A stretch of 64,000 nt of DNA. Origin: Emticicia sp. C21 (lineage in GTDB: Bacteria; Bacteroidota; Bacteroidia; Cytophagales; Spirosomataceae). The notes below the pieces were generated by a model, which ran no database searches, was not told where the DNA came from, and saw nothing but the letters and a program-made list of their open reading frames with translations. The DNA is taken from positions 1 to 64,000 of the forward strand of contig NZ_QVMT01000016.1 in NCBI RefSeq assembly GCF_003418935.1. The letters run 5' to 3'. Made by a program: the position numbers and the translations under genes. Every line of letters starts with the position of its first letter. Position 1 is the first letter of the stretch. Shown piece after piece: positions 17,811 through 26,920 of the stretch.

Positions 17811-18592
17811 TGAGTATTCCTATGAAAAATAATATAGAACAATGGTCAAATAAAAAAATACAACGAAGAACCTTCTTCTCCTTCACAGGATTCATTCTGG
17901 CGAGTATTGGTGGATGGTTTTCATGGAAATGGTACAGGCATTTGCCTAAAACCAGTAATAGATTAGATCAGACTACAAGAGATGTGCTAAGTTTTAATGA
18001 AAAAGTAAAAGACCAGTTTTTCAGCAATAACAATCTGGCCAGAACTTATCCAAAAGAAAGACCAACCAAACGCCCACGTCTAAATGGTTTCATAGGAATA
18101 CAAGAAAATATTGATTTAGAAAAATGGCAACTAGAGGTTGTCAATCCGACAGGTAAGCCCTCTACTTTTTTTCAGATGAATGATATTAAAGCCCTACCTA
18201 AACAGGAAATCATATTTGATTTTAAATGTATTGAGGGGTGGGACCAGATTGTATATTATGGTGGAATAAGGTTCTCTGATTTTTTAAATAAATACAACTT
18301 GGGTAAGAAAGAAGGCAGCAACGAATGGTATAAATATGTTGGTTTGGAAACGCCAGATGCCAAATATTATGTGGGATTAGACATAGAGTGTGTCTTACAC
18401 CCACAGACCTTACTGTGTTATGAAGTAAATAATCAGCCCTTACCGAAATTTCACGGTGCCCCCTTACGTTTGATTATCCCTGTGAAATACGGGATTAAAA
18501 ATCTGAAACGTATAGGTAAAATGTACTTTTCGGATACCCCACCCCGTGACTATTGGCATGAGTTGGGATATGATTATGATGTAACGCTTTAA
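17810..18592 (+). CDS. Molybdopterin-dependent oxidoreductase (sulfite-oxidase/YedY fold)
   Basis: A 260-residue catalytic subunit of the sulfite-oxidase superfamily (PF00174). A twin-arginine-like signal is visible (KIQRRTFFSFTG, then the hydrophobic FILASIGGWF). The molybdenum-ligating Cys is the one in FDFKCIEGW, and the C-terminal GAPLRLIIPVKYGIKNLKRIGKM block is the family's conserved substrate/cofactor region. An alternative start is the ATG at 17822. Coupled to the cytochrome b gene upstream, it resembles a periplasmic MsrP/MsrQ-like or thiosulfate/sulfite-type pair. The actual substrate cannot be told. The stop overlaps the convergent oxygenase gene by four bases. Confidence 0.85.
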   Translation: MSIPMKNNIEQWSNKKIQRRTFFSFTGFILASIGGWFSWKWYRHLPKTSNRLDQTTRDVLSFNEKVKDQFFSNNNLARTYPKERPTKRPRLNGFIGIQENIDLEKWQLEVVNPTGKPSTFFQMNDIKALPKQEIIFDFKCIEGWDQIVYYGGIRFSDFLNKYNLGKKEGSNEWYKYVGLETPDAKYYVGLDIECVLHPQTLLCYEVNNQPLPKFHGAPLRLIIPVKYGIKNLKRIGKMYFSDTPPRDYWHELGYDYDVTL

Positions 18593-19191
18593 TCAATATT
18601 ACGTAGCCAACCTGTCAGGCTTCTGCGTTCACGGGTGGCAGGCAATACTTCATGTTCAATTTTATCACTTTCAAAAACCACTAATCGGCCAGCAAGAGGC
18701 AATACAAGTTCTTCTTTATCTGGTAGGTACATCACCAGTTCACCCCCATTATCAGCTTGCCAGTTCTGATTAAGATAGCATATAAACGAAAGTTTACGGC
18801 CTGAATCGTTTCTGAATTTATCTAAATGACGTTTATAGAATGTGCCAACCGGATAAGAAGCATAATGGATTTCATACGAACGAAGCCCTAAGAAACAGGT
18901 ATAGTTTACATAATTCATAAACTCTTCCAAACGCGCTAAGAATGTAGTTTCAACAGAATTAGCCGTTTCTTTCTCCAACCATAAGATTTCGTCTCCACGA
19001 ATGTTCTTTACTACTTCATGACCTTTGCTGATACCTGCCTGCTTAAACTCACTTGCCCGATAATGTGCAAGAAAACTTTCGTTCAGCTCAGCTATTTCTC
19101 CTTCTGACAGAAAACTGTCCAGAATTCCGTACCCTTGTTCAATTATTTGAGAAATTATTGATTCAAATGAAACTTGCCATGTTTCTTCCAT
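18589..19191 (-). CDS. 2OG-Fe(II) oxygenase (prolyl-4-hydroxylase-like)
   Basis: A 200-residue iron/2-oxoglutarate-dependent dioxygenase of the P4Hc type. The iron-binding HxD is in FYKRHLDKF, the distal His in SDKIEHEVLP, and the 2-oxoglutarate-anchoring Arg in ERRSLTGWLR. The double-stranded beta-helix strands (RKLSFICYLNQNW, GGELVMYLP, GRLVVFES) are easily traced. Related bacterial enzymes hydroxylate prolines, for example on translation factors, but the target here is unknown. It ends tail to tail with the molybdoenzyme gene with a four-base overlap, and an octamer-repeat array lies about 45 bases upstream of the start. Confidence 0.88.
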   Translation of the reverse strand: MEETWQVSFESIISQIIEQGYGILDSFLSEGEIAELNESFLAHYRASEFKQAGISKGHEVVKNIRGDEILWLEKETANSVETTFLARLEEFMNYVNYTCFLGLRSYEIHYASYPVGTFYKRHLDKFRNDSGRKLSFICYLNQNWQADNGGELVMYLPDKEELVLPLAGRLVVFESDKIEHEVLPATRERRSLTGWLRNID

Positions 19192-19235
19192 ATTTTATGC
19201 GTATTTTTGCACCCGTTTTATGCGTGGAGGTGCTT

Positions 19236-19276
19236 AAATCTATTAGTGATTGAGCGATTTAGTGAATAAGTGATTA
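19236..19276. repeat. Octamer-repeat array
   Basis: Period-8 copies in register: ATTAGTG, ATTGAGCG, ATTTAGTG, AATAAGTG, ATTATAAATG. The array lies between the divergent oxygenase and prfC genes, in the same orientation as all other arrays located 5' of minus-strand genes in this window. Confidence 0.65.
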
Positions 19277-19368
19277 TAAATGTATTAAGCCTCTTCAAAG
19301 CCATATTCCTAAACAAATTTCAAAATCGTATTAAGTTGATCCTTAAGGGTTCACAAAATTAGATAAAA

Positions 19369-20964
19369 ATGTCATTTCTTCAAGAATTACACAAACGTCG
19401 TACTTTCGCTATCATTGCTCACCCCGATGCCGGGAAAACCACACTGACTGAAAAACTGCTTCTTTTTGGTGGTGCTATTCAGACTGCGGGTGCGGTGAAA
19501 TCAAATAAAATCAAGAAATCTACCACTTCCGATTTCATGGAAATAGAGAAGCAAAGAGGTATTTCTGTAGCAACCTCAGTTATGACGTTTGAATACAGAG
19601 ACCTTAAAATTAATATCCTCGATACTCCCGGTCACAAAGACTTTGCAGAAGATACTTACAGAACTCTCACAGCTGTCGACAGTGTAATTCTGGTAATTGA
19701 CTGTGTAAAAGGAGTTGAGGAACAAACGGAACGATTAATGGAAGTCTGCCGCATGCGCAATACTCCCGTAATTATCTTCGTCAATAAGCTTGACCGCGAA
19801 GGGCAAAACCCTTTTGATTTATTGGATGAATTAGAGCAAAAACTAAATATCAAAGTTCGTCCGATTACCTGGCCGGTAAATGGCGGTTCAAATTTCAAAG
19901 GAGTATATCACTTACTTGAAAAGAAAATGAATCACTTTGCCGTAAATAAGACTCGCCTGGAAGATGATATTGAAGTAATAGCTTTAGACTCAGAAGTATT
20001 AGATAAAAAGGTAGGTGAAAAGGATGCCAACCAATTACGTGAAGACGTAGAATTAATTGAGGGCGTATATAGTGATTTTAATCAGGAAGATTATCTGGCA
20101 GGAAATCTTGCTCCGGTGTTTTTTGGTAGTGCGGTAAGTAATTTTGGTGTAATGGAATTGCTGAACACCTTCTGCGATGTTTCACCGATTCCTGTACACC
20201 GCATGACTGACAAGCGTCTGGTTGAGCCGGAAGAAAAGAAATTTAGTGGTTTTGTATTTAAAATCCATGCTAATATCGATCCAAGACACCGCGATAGAAT
20301 TGCGTTTTTAAGAATCTGTAGCGGGCAATTTGAACGTGGCAAATTTTATAAACACGTACGCTTAAGCAAAGAAATGCGCTTTTCAAGTCCATTTGCTTTC
20401 TTAGCAGATAGAAAAGACGTAGTAGAAGATGCCTATCCGGGAGATGTCATTGGTTTATACGATACAGGTACTTTCAAAATCGGTGATACCCTGACAGAGG
20501 GAGAAGAGTTGCAGTTTACAGGTATTCCAAGCTTCTCACCAGAGATTTTCAAAGAGGTAATTAATAATGACCCGATGAAATCGAAGCAATTAGAAAAAGG
20601 TGTACAACAGTTAACCGATGAGGGCGTAGCGCAGTTGTTTACAGTTCAACCAGGTAACAGAAAGATTATCGGAACTGTCGGTGAACTACAATTTGAGGTA
20701 ATTCAATACAGATTATTAAATGAATACGGAGCCAGCTGTAGATTTGAAGCCCGCCCCTATTCAAAAGCCTGTTGGATAACGGCAGAAGATAAACTTAAAT
20801 TAGCCGAATTTATCAGATTAAAGAGTAATTTCATAGCCTATGATAAAGATCAGAATCCTGTATTTTTAGCTGAAACTGATTGGATTTTAAGAATGAATAT
20901 TCAGAATAATCCGGACATCAAGTTTCATACTACTTCTGAATTTAAAACAGCACTGGCATATTAA
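19369..20964 (+). CDS. prfC: Peptide chain release factor 3 (GTPase)
   Basis: A 531-residue translational GTPase that recycles RF1/RF2 from the ribosome. The GTPase motifs are intact: P-loop AHPDAGKTT (residues 17-25), switch region [18 protein letters not shown] and NKLDRE. The later part has the EF-Tu-like domain 2 and the RF3 C-terminal domain ([17 protein letters not shown]). The length fits the family. It is monocistronic with a strong terminator at 20972-21007. Confidence 0.98.
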   Translation: MSFLQELHKRRTFAIIAHPDAGKTTLTEKLLLFGGAIQTAGAVKSNKIKKSTTSDFMEIEKQRGISVATSVMTFEYRDLKINILDTPGHKDFAEDTYRTLTAVDSVILVIDCVKGVEEQTERLMEVCRMRNTPVIIFVNKLDREGQNPFDLLDELEQKLNIKVRPITWPVNGGSNFKGVYHLLEKKMNHFAVNKTRLEDDIEVIALDSEVLDKKVGEKDANQLREDVELIEGVYSDFNQEDYLAGNLAPVFFGSAVSNFGVMELLNTFCDVSPIPVHRMTDKRLVEPEEKKFSGFVFKIHANIDPRHRDRIAFLRICSGQFERGKFYKHVRLSKEMRFSSPFAFLADRKDVVEDAYPGDVIGLYDTGTFKIGDTLTEGEELQFTGIPSFSPEIFKEVINNDPMKSKQLEKGVQQLTDEGVAQLFTVQPGNRKIIGTVGELQFEVIQYRLLNEYGASCRFEARPYSKACWITAEDKLKLAEFIRLKSNFIAYDKDQNPVFLAETDWILRMNIQNNPDIKFHTTSEFKTALAY

Positions 20965-20971
20965 TCTGAAA

Positions 20972-21007
20972 AAAAGTAAGGCCCCTCTGAAAAGGGGCCT
21001 TACTTTT
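20972..21007. terminator. Bidirectional terminator between prfC and nuoC
   Basis: A perfect 15-bp stem AAAAGTAAGGCCCCT / AGGGGCCTTACTTTT with a six-base loop serves the convergent prfC and nuoC transcripts. Its right edge overlaps the nuoC stop codon by two bases. Confidence 0.9.
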
Positions 21008-21509
21008 AATATCTTACTTTAATGCTATGATAATGTTCTTGTTCTTCATAATCTTTTCTTAAGGGGTGACCCTCCCAATCAGCAGGCAATAAGATTCTTC
21101 TTAAATCAGGGTGCCCTACAAAGTCGATCCCTACCAAATCAAAAGCTTCACGCTCGTGCCAGTCAGCTGTTCGCCAGATAGGTGTTACCGATGGTACTTT
21201 TGGTAAAGGTTCTCCTTCTGCATTGCGAGGCACTTCAAGTTTCAATACAAAATTATGGCCGTAAGGGATTGAAGTCAGGTGATAAAATACCTCCATCGAA
21301 CCCACTTCTGCCCCATTATCAATGGCAGTAATACAGGCGAGATAATCGAAATACAACTTTGGTTGTACATGCAGAAACTGACAGATTTCTAATATCTTAT
21401 CAGAAGGTACAGTTATGCTTGGTTGCAAAGAGGTTCTATCTTCTTTTAAAACAATCTCTTCGCCAAACATACTTATAATTAATAGTCTTATCAGATCAAA
21501 ATCAAGCAT
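21006..21509 (-). CDS. nuoC: NADH-quinone oxidoreductase subunit C
   Basis: A 167-residue 30-kDa-type subunit of respiratory complex I. The family signature is at the C-terminus ([38 protein letters not shown]). I place the start at 21509 ([11 protein letters not shown]). Upstream in-frame codons to 21551 exist but are encoded by the octamer repeat and are probably not translated. The gene stands alone, without nuoB or nuoD neighbours, so its partners must be elsewhere in the genome. Confidence 0.93.
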   Translation of the reverse strand: MLDFDLIRLLIISMFGEEIVLKEDRTSLQPSITVPSDKILEICQFLHVQPKLYFDYLACITAIDNGAEVGSMEVFYHLTSIPYGHNFVLKLEVPRNAEGEPLPKVPSVTPIWRTADWHEREAFDLVGIDFVGHPDLRRILLPADWEGHPLRKDYEEQEHYHSIKVRY

Positions 21510-21511
21510 AA

Positions 21512-21547
21512 AGAATTGAGTAAATGAGTGATTGAGTGAATAAATAG
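21512..21547. repeat. Octamer-repeat array immediately upstream of nuoC
   Basis: Copies in register: ATTGAGTA, AATGAGTG, ATTGAGTG, AATAAATA. They begin a few bases upstream of the nuoC start codon. The array is open in the nuoC frame, which creates a spurious 14-codon N-terminal extension. Confidence 0.7.
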
Positions 21548-21783
21548 CCATTAATGCAGTAATACTTAAAAATTAGAACAATTCTATAATACACTATACT
21601 ATTCTCCCAAACATCCAAAATTTCTTCAAAAAAAACTTACTAATGGTAAAGGTAAGACATATTCTGTTATCTTTGAAAACAAATATGTTTAATCAGGTTT
21701 TAAACCTTTTCGAGACAATTTACTCTAACAACCACAACGTTGTAGAAATATTCACAATTAATATAATCAATCTTAATAAAACA

Positions 21784-22179
21784 ATGAAAAAAATCCTTTT
21801 AGTGTGTACGCTTGTAGGTGGGTTGATTTCAGCAGCTTTAGCTCAGAATCCAACTCGTGGAGAGAGGACTGAAAGAACACCTGAACAACGCGCCGAATTA
21901 AGAACTAAACGCATGCAAGAATCACTTGCGTTGAGCAACGATCAGTATCAGAAACTATTAGCAATCAATCTTGACCAGGAGAAAAAGAGAGAAGAGGTAA
22001 GGAAAGAACAAAGAGAAAAGATGGCTGCTAATCGTGAGCAACTAAAAGCGAATCATGATGCTTTGATAAAAAGTTATGAGAGCGTGCTAACGCCTGAACA
22101 AATGACAAAATTTAAAGAAGAAGGAAAAAGAAGAAGGGCGGAGATGAGAGATAAATATAAGGGTAGAAAAAAAGAATAA
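21784..22179 (+). CDS. Small periplasmic Spy/LTXXQ-like or DUF4890-like protein
   Basis: A 131-residue exported protein. The ATG at 21784 starts a standard signal peptide (MKKILLVCTLVGGLISAALAQ); upstream in-frame sequence does not look coding. The mature part is highly charged and helical (RTPEQRAELRTKRMQESLALSNDQYQKLL...VLTPEQMTKFKEEGKRRRAEMRDK), with the repeated L-x-x-x-Q-x-x-K pattern of Spy/LTXXQ and DUF4890 proteins. Such proteins are periplasmic and some act in envelope stress, but no specific role can be assigned. A strong terminator follows. Confidence 0.78.
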   Translation: MKKILLVCTLVGGLISAALAQNPTRGERTERTPEQRAELRTKRMQESLALSNDQYQKLLAINLDQEKKREEVRKEQREKMAANREQLKANHDALIKSYESVLTPEQMTKFKEEGKRRRAEMRDKYKGRKKE

Positions 22180-22195
22180 TCTTTTAATTGTTGAT

Positions 22196-22231
22196 ATAAT
22201 AAAAGGCACAGAAATCTGTGCCTTTTATTAT
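22196..22231. terminator. Bidirectional terminator
   Basis: A stem of up to 16 bp centred on AAAAGGCACAG / CTGTGCCTTTT with loop AAAT. It lies between the convergent periplasmic-protein gene and the ELWxxDGT gene and serves both. Confidence 0.9.
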
Positions 22232-22239
22232 TTATAGTC

Positions 22240-25200
22240 TTAGTTTCTTATAGATGATTGATAAACTTTTCCTCCGGCATATATAGTTAAATCATAACCT
22301 AGCTTTTTACCGTTTTTATCTCTTATAGGTTGAATAAAATAATTATATTGTGCTGTTTGTTGTTTAAATAAGTTATAATTCTTTTCCTTTTCAGCAGTAA
22401 TACTGTGGTGGTTTGCTAAAATTTCTTGATTTTTGTCTGCTTTAATTGTCTTACTTTGCTCTCCAAGTGTTATCATTTCTAAATTCAATTGTCGCTCCTT
22501 GTCTGTAATAGGTTTGCTATCTTCTAAAAACTTCGCCCAGATTATCCTTAAATCTAAATTATTGCCTTTTTCAATAAAATCTTCCACAGCCGGTGCATCA
22601 TGCATGTCCTGAATATACTCTTCAGTTTTCTTATCCCGTTTTTGCGGCTCGATATTACTAATATTATCTTTCAATGGGGCATTACTGCAACCTTGGAGCA
22701 AAGTCTCAAAAACAGCACCCTCGTTTGTAATAAAACCTGGTTGAAACAAAATATACTTTCCGGCATCATAAGTTATCTTGGCTGTTGAGGAAATAGTATT
22801 AGCTGTTTCGCCCACAATAACTCTACCAGCCTGATAGTTATTCAGTCCGGTAAGAGTAGTATTTATATTAAGACTATCAGCGCAAGGTGTCAATGCCCAC
22901 AATTCATAACCATGTTTACCATCATCAGCGATAAAATATAGAATATCTTTATATGAATAAAATGAGCGAGGACCTGAGCTATTTGGGCCTTCATTTATAT
23001 CTTTTACAAGAGTAGTTCCTGCTGTTGTCCCATCGCTTTTCCAAAGCTCATAGCCTCTAGGATTGTCAAAATTGGATGCTCTGAAATACAATTCATTTTT
23101 AAATACACAGATTGCTTCAGGATCAATACGATCCTTTACTACCGAAACTGAATTTCCATCACTTGCGAATAGTTTATAGCTTGTTGTAGTGTAAGCTTCA
23201 AAGTATACCTTGTTATTGAAAACCGGAAATTTACCCATTTCATAAGGTGTAGGTGAAGAACCATAGCTTCCACTGTATATGTCAGAAATCATATATGTTC
23301 CACCTTCTGTACCATCGCTTCTCCATAGTTCCGTGCCATTATTCCCATCAGAAGCAGCAAAAATTAACAAATTGTCATTCAGGTTTGTCAGATAATTCGG
23401 ATAGGCACTATAAGAACCGGGATAAATATCTTTTACAATATATGTTCCTCCGTCTGTTCCATCAGTAATCCATAGCTCTGTTCCAAAGTTTATATTATCG
23501 TAAACAACAAAAAACAGCTTGTTTCCTACCTTACACCCATTACCAATATAAGTAGACCCGGTTCCCCAGTTAATATCTTTCACCATCCAGGTTCCTGCCG
23601 AAGTTCCGTCAGTTCTCCATAACTCTTGCCCATGAGTATAGGTACTAAAAGAAAAGTAAGTAATTCCATTTACATCACCTATCAAATTACTTGAATAATA
23701 GCTGTAGTCTGATAGTGTTGTAATAAGCGTAATGGTATTACCATCTGTTTCGAAAAGCTGATTGGAAGAAACCCACCGAAGCTTATTATTAGATACTATT
23801 AATCCGTTTACTGAGCCATTACTTGAGTTGAATAATTCGGTTGTTTCTCCATTGGTTCGCCAAATATTATTATTTATGATACTATATACGTAATTATTAA
23901 AACTGCACAGGCTATAAATACTGGAAGAGTTAGAATAATAATCTGAACCTATATCCGGATACTTCCTGATATCCATCAATAGATTGGTATTGCTTCTTCC
24001 ATCAGTTTTCCAAAGTTCATTCCCATTCAGGTTATTATTGTAATTAAATATAAGATTATTGTTGACCCCCGCCTTATACTGAAAATTAGAGCTAAAAAAA
24101 AGCGGACTCGTATCTATATCTTTTACCAGATTAATAGTATTGCCGGTTACTTTAAATAATTCATATCCAACAAGACTATTATAGGCTGAAAAGTAGAAAT
24201 ATTGATTATTAATGCTTATTAAAGTGTATACATTCTCAAATTCAAGGCTAGGATTGAGCTTAGAAACTTCGATGGTGCCCTCTGCAGTTCCATCGGTTCT
24301 GTAATAATATCTGTTATCTGCGTTATCTTTAACTGAAAAATATAGGAACGACCCGGTAACTTGAAAATTACTAAATTCAGGGCTTGCCGGGCCTGCAATA
24401 AAATCTTTCACCAAAGTTGTTCCGGCGCTGGTCCCATCGCTCTTCCACAATTCAAAACCCTCGCTCCCGCTATTTGCCAAAAAGAATAATTTTCCATTTA
24501 TATCGATAAATTTCCTGCGGGTACTGTAAGAAGAAAAAGTTAAACTCTCGTCAAGAATGCTCGTAAGATTTATATCTTTTACTAACAATGTACCTTCAGC
24601 AGTACCATTTGTTTTCCAGAGTTCTCTTCCACTAATACCATCAGTAGCACTAAAAAAAACAGTATTACCTACTTTGAGGAAGTCTTGGGGATAGGAAGAA
24701 TAATAGCCAGAATAAATATCTTTTATTAATTTGGTTCCATTAGTTGTTCCGTCAGTTATCCATACTTCTGAACCCATATTGTAAGAATCTGCCCGAAAAA
24801 TAAATTTGCCGTTTAATTCAATAAAACCTGAAGGGCTACTTGAACCAAAACCTGAGTATATATCTTTGAGGATTGAGGTTCCCCCTTCAGTTCCGTCAGA
24901 AATCCATAACTCTGTTCCATAAGAATTATTATAAGCTGTGAAAATCACTTTATTTCCAATTGCTCTTAAATTAGTCGGATAAGATGAATTGGTACCGCCC
25001 TCAATATCTTTAACAATACTAGTTCCCCAAGGTGTTCCATCAGTGACTGCCAGTTCATAACCTCTGTCTTGAGAAGAAACAGTGAAATATAATTTTGAGC
25101 CACTTATTACATAATCCGTCGAATTATTTATGTACGAACTTGAGGTTCCCGGATAAAAATCACTTAATAGCATAGTTCCGTTCTCTGTTCCGTCTGTTAT

Positions 25201-25677
25201 CCAGGGCTCGCTTCCGTTTGAACCATTATTAGCCCAGAAGACTAATTTGTCTCCAAATTTCAAAAAGGTACCAGGATATGAACTATTAGTACCTGGATTA
25301 ATATCTTTTACAAGATAAGTACCTGAACTTGTTCCATCACTGATCCATAATTCATAACCATAATAATTATAACCATTTTGATAACTATATCCCACAAACG
25401 CTACTTTATTACCTATCGCATGCAACTGTCCATCGATATAGGGGCTTCCATTTGTACCTGGGGAAGTTACTTGTATTGTACCGTTTCCTGTACCATCAGT
25501 TACCCAAAGTTGAGTACTTGAATTGACGCCCTTCGCCAAAAAGAAGTGTTTACCATTCGCGTTAACCATATTTCTAGGGTGCGAACTAGCATTACTTGTA
25601 ACAATTTCCTTAAGAAGTTCCTGCGCAGAAGTACAAAGAGAAATAATAGAAAATAGAATCAAATAAAATTTCCTCAT
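22240..25677 (-). CDS. ELWxxDGT-repeat surface protein
   Basis: A 1145-residue exported protein (signal peptide MRKFYLILFSIISLCTSAQ) built largely from about 18 degenerate repeats. Each contains ELW-x-(S/T)-DGT-x-x-GT followed by VKDI-x-x-G-x-x-SSYP and a hydrophobic FxAxxxxxGxE strand pair. This is the ELWxxDGT repeat family, which likely folds as beta-propeller-like blades. Near residue 950-1010 a different beta-rich module appears (ITYDAGKYILFQPGFITNEGAVFET), of the kind found in large Cytophagales surface proteins. The C-terminal 130 residues are charged and helical, and I see no clear type IX secretion C-terminal signal. The function is unknown; adhesion or matrix binding is a guess. Confidence 0.85.
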   Translation of the reverse strand: MRKFYLILFSIISLCTSAQELLKEIVTSNASSHPRNMVNANGKHFFLAKGVNSSTQLWVTDGTGNGTIQVTSPGTNGSPYIDGQLHAIGNKVAFVGYSYQNGYNYYGYELWISDGTSSGTYLVKDINPGTNSSYPGTFLKFGDKLVFWANNGSNGSEPWITDGTENGTMLLSDFYPGTSSSYINNSTDYVISGSKLYFTVSSQDRGYELAVTDGTPWGTSIVKDIEGGTNSSYPTNLRAIGNKVIFTAYNNSYGTELWISDGTEGGTSILKDIYSGFGSSSPSGFIELNGKFIFRADSYNMGSEVWITDGTTNGTKLIKDIYSGYYSSYPQDFLKVGNTVFFSATDGISGRELWKTNGTAEGTLLVKDINLTSILDESLTFSSYSTRRKFIDINGKLFFLANSGSEGFELWKSDGTSAGTTLVKDFIAGPASPEFSNFQVTGSFLYFSVKDNADNRYYYRTDGTAEGTIEVSKLNPSLEFENVYTLISINNQYFYFSAYNSLVGYELFKVTGNTINLVKDIDTSPLFFSSNFQYKAGVNNNLIFNYNNNLNGNELWKTDGRSNTNLLMDIRKYPDIGSDYYSNSSSIYSLCSFNNYVYSIINNNIWRTNGETTELFNSSNGSVNGLIVSNNKLRWVSSNQLFETDGNTITLITTLSDYSYYSSNLIGDVNGITYFSFSTYTHGQELWRTDGTSAGTWMVKDINWGTGSTYIGNGCKVGNKLFFVVYDNINFGTELWITDGTDGGTYIVKDIYPGSYSAYPNYLTNLNDNLLIFAASDGNNGTELWRSDGTEGGTYMISDIYSGSYGSSPTPYEMGKFPVFNNKVYFEAYTTTSYKLFASDGNSVSVVKDRIDPEAICVFKNELYFRASNFDNPRGYELWKSDGTTAGTTLVKDINEGPNSSGPRSFYSYKDILYFIADDGKHGYELWALTPCADSLNINTTLTGLNNYQAGRVIVGETANTISSTAKITYDAGKYILFQPGFITNEGAVFETLLQGCSNAPLKDNISNIEPQKRDKKTEEYIQDMHDAPAVEDFIEKGNNLDLRIIWAKFLEDSKPITDKERQLNLEMITLGEQSKTIKADKNQEILANHHSITAEKEKNYNLFKQQTAQYNYFIQPIRDKNGKKLGYDLTIYAGGKVYQSSIRN

Positions 25678-25924
25678 AAAATAGCAATTAATGGTTAAAC
25701 AAATAGTAACACATCATCGGATAAACAACTTCAGATTTCCTTTATAGTGTAAAAAGATTGTTTTTGATAGACAGAAGAATTTAGTAACAGCTATTACTCT
25801 GCTTCAAAATAGATTTATGGCTATGAATGGGAAGAGAAAACAAAGATAATTGCCGTCACAGCAAATTTATTATTGATTCTACTTAATGGTCTGTTGGCAA
25901 AATTAGATAAAAAATACCAATAAT

Positions 25925-26848
25925 TTATCCTTGTTGAGATAAAAGATATAGCACCGCCATTCGTACAGCCACACCATTTTCAACCTGGTCAAGAATGATT
26001 GAATGATGTGAGTCTGCTGCGTCGCTTGAAAGTTCAACTCCTCTGTTGATTGGCCCTGGGTGCATCAAAACTATTTCCTTATCTAATTCATCAAGCATTT
26101 GTTTATTAATGCCGAAATACAAAGAGTACTCTCTCAAAGAAGGGAAATATTTTATTTGTTGCCGCTCTAACTGAATCCTTAATACATTAGCCACATCGCA
26201 CCATTGTAAAGTCTCTTTAACGCTATGCGAAATCTTTACACCTATCTCACTAATATATTTAGGCAAAAGCGTATTTGGCCCGCAGATGGTAATTTCAGCA
26301 CCTAATTTTTGCAAACAGAATATATTCGAAAGGGCCACTCTCGAATGAAGAATATCTCCGATGATCGCAATCTTTTTTCCCGCCAGATCACCCAGTTTTT
26401 CCTGCATAGAAAAAGAATCTAGTAAGGCCTGCGTGGGATGCTCATGGGTACCGTCACCGGCATTTACAATATTGGCTTTAATTTTTCTTGATAAATAGTG
26501 TGGTGCCCCAGGACTGGCATGTCTCATCACAATCATATCTACTTTCATGGCCAATATATTATTGACAGTATCAAGTAGCGTCTCTCCTTTTTTTACTGAA
26601 CTTCCTGAAGCAGAAAAATTGACTACATCGGCTGAAAGTCTTTTCTCAGCCAATTCGAATGATAATCGAGTACGGGTAGAATTCTCAAAAAAAACATTGG
26701 CAATCGTTACATCTCTCAGCGAAGGTACTTTCTTAATCGGACGATTAATTACCTCTTTAAATTCTCTGGCAGTTTCTAAAATAAGTTGAATATCGTTTGT
26801 TGTAAGGTCTTTTATACCGAGAAGATGTTTGGTACTCAATGATTGCAT
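25925..26848 (-). CDS. pyrB: Aspartate carbamoyltransferase catalytic chain
   Basis: A 307-residue enzyme of pyrimidine synthesis that joins carbamoyl phosphate to aspartate. The start at 26848 (MQSLSTKHLLGIKDL) is chosen because the family begins here and the longer in-frame extension runs through the promoter region. The carbamoyl-phosphate motif STRTRLSFE, the MRHASPGAPHYL loop, DGTHEHPTQALLDSFSM and the C-terminal MHPGPINRGVE are all present, so the active site is complete. No regulatory pyrI is adjacent. A promoter-like element at 26873-26880 and a terminator behind aroA upstream suggest its own transcript. Confidence 0.97.
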   Translation of the reverse strand: MQSLSTKHLLGIKDLTTNDIQLILETAREFKEVINRPIKKVPSLRDVTIANVFFENSTRTRLSFELAEKRLSADVVNFSASGSSVKKGETLLDTVNNILAMKVDMIVMRHASPGAPHYLSRKIKANIVNAGDGTHEHPTQALLDSFSMQEKLGDLAGKKIAIIGDILHSRVALSNIFCLQKLGAEITICGPNTLLPKYISEIGVKISHSVKETLQWCDVANVLRIQLERQQIKYFPSLREYSLYFGINKQMLDELDKEIVLMHPGPINRGVELSSDAADSHHSIILDQVENGVAVRMAVLYLLSQQG

Positions 26849-26872
26849 CTTAATTAGAGAAGTATGTTTGGC

Positions 26873-26880
26873 AAAATTAA
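26873..26880 (-). promoter_or_regulatory. Candidate -7 element for pyrB
   Basis: On the minus strand this reads TAATTTTG, matching the Bacteroidetes -7 consensus TAnnTTTG. It lies 25 bases upstream of the pyrB start codon and directly after the aroA terminator. No clear -33 TTG was found, so confidence is limited. Confidence 0.35.
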
Positions 26881-26909
26881 AAAAAAAGCCCCAATACACA
26901 AAAGGGGCT
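26880..26909 (-). terminator. Terminator of aroA
   Basis: Stem AGCCCC / GGGGCT (26887-26892 with 26904-26909). On the minus strand it is followed by a run of seven or more T residues. It separates the aroA and pyrB transcripts. Confidence 0.75.
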
Positions 26910-26920
26910 CATAAAAATCA

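Noticed and set aside
21510-21551. Longer N-terminus of nuoC
   Set aside because: The extra 14 codons are encoded by octamer repeats and do not resemble NuoC N-termini.
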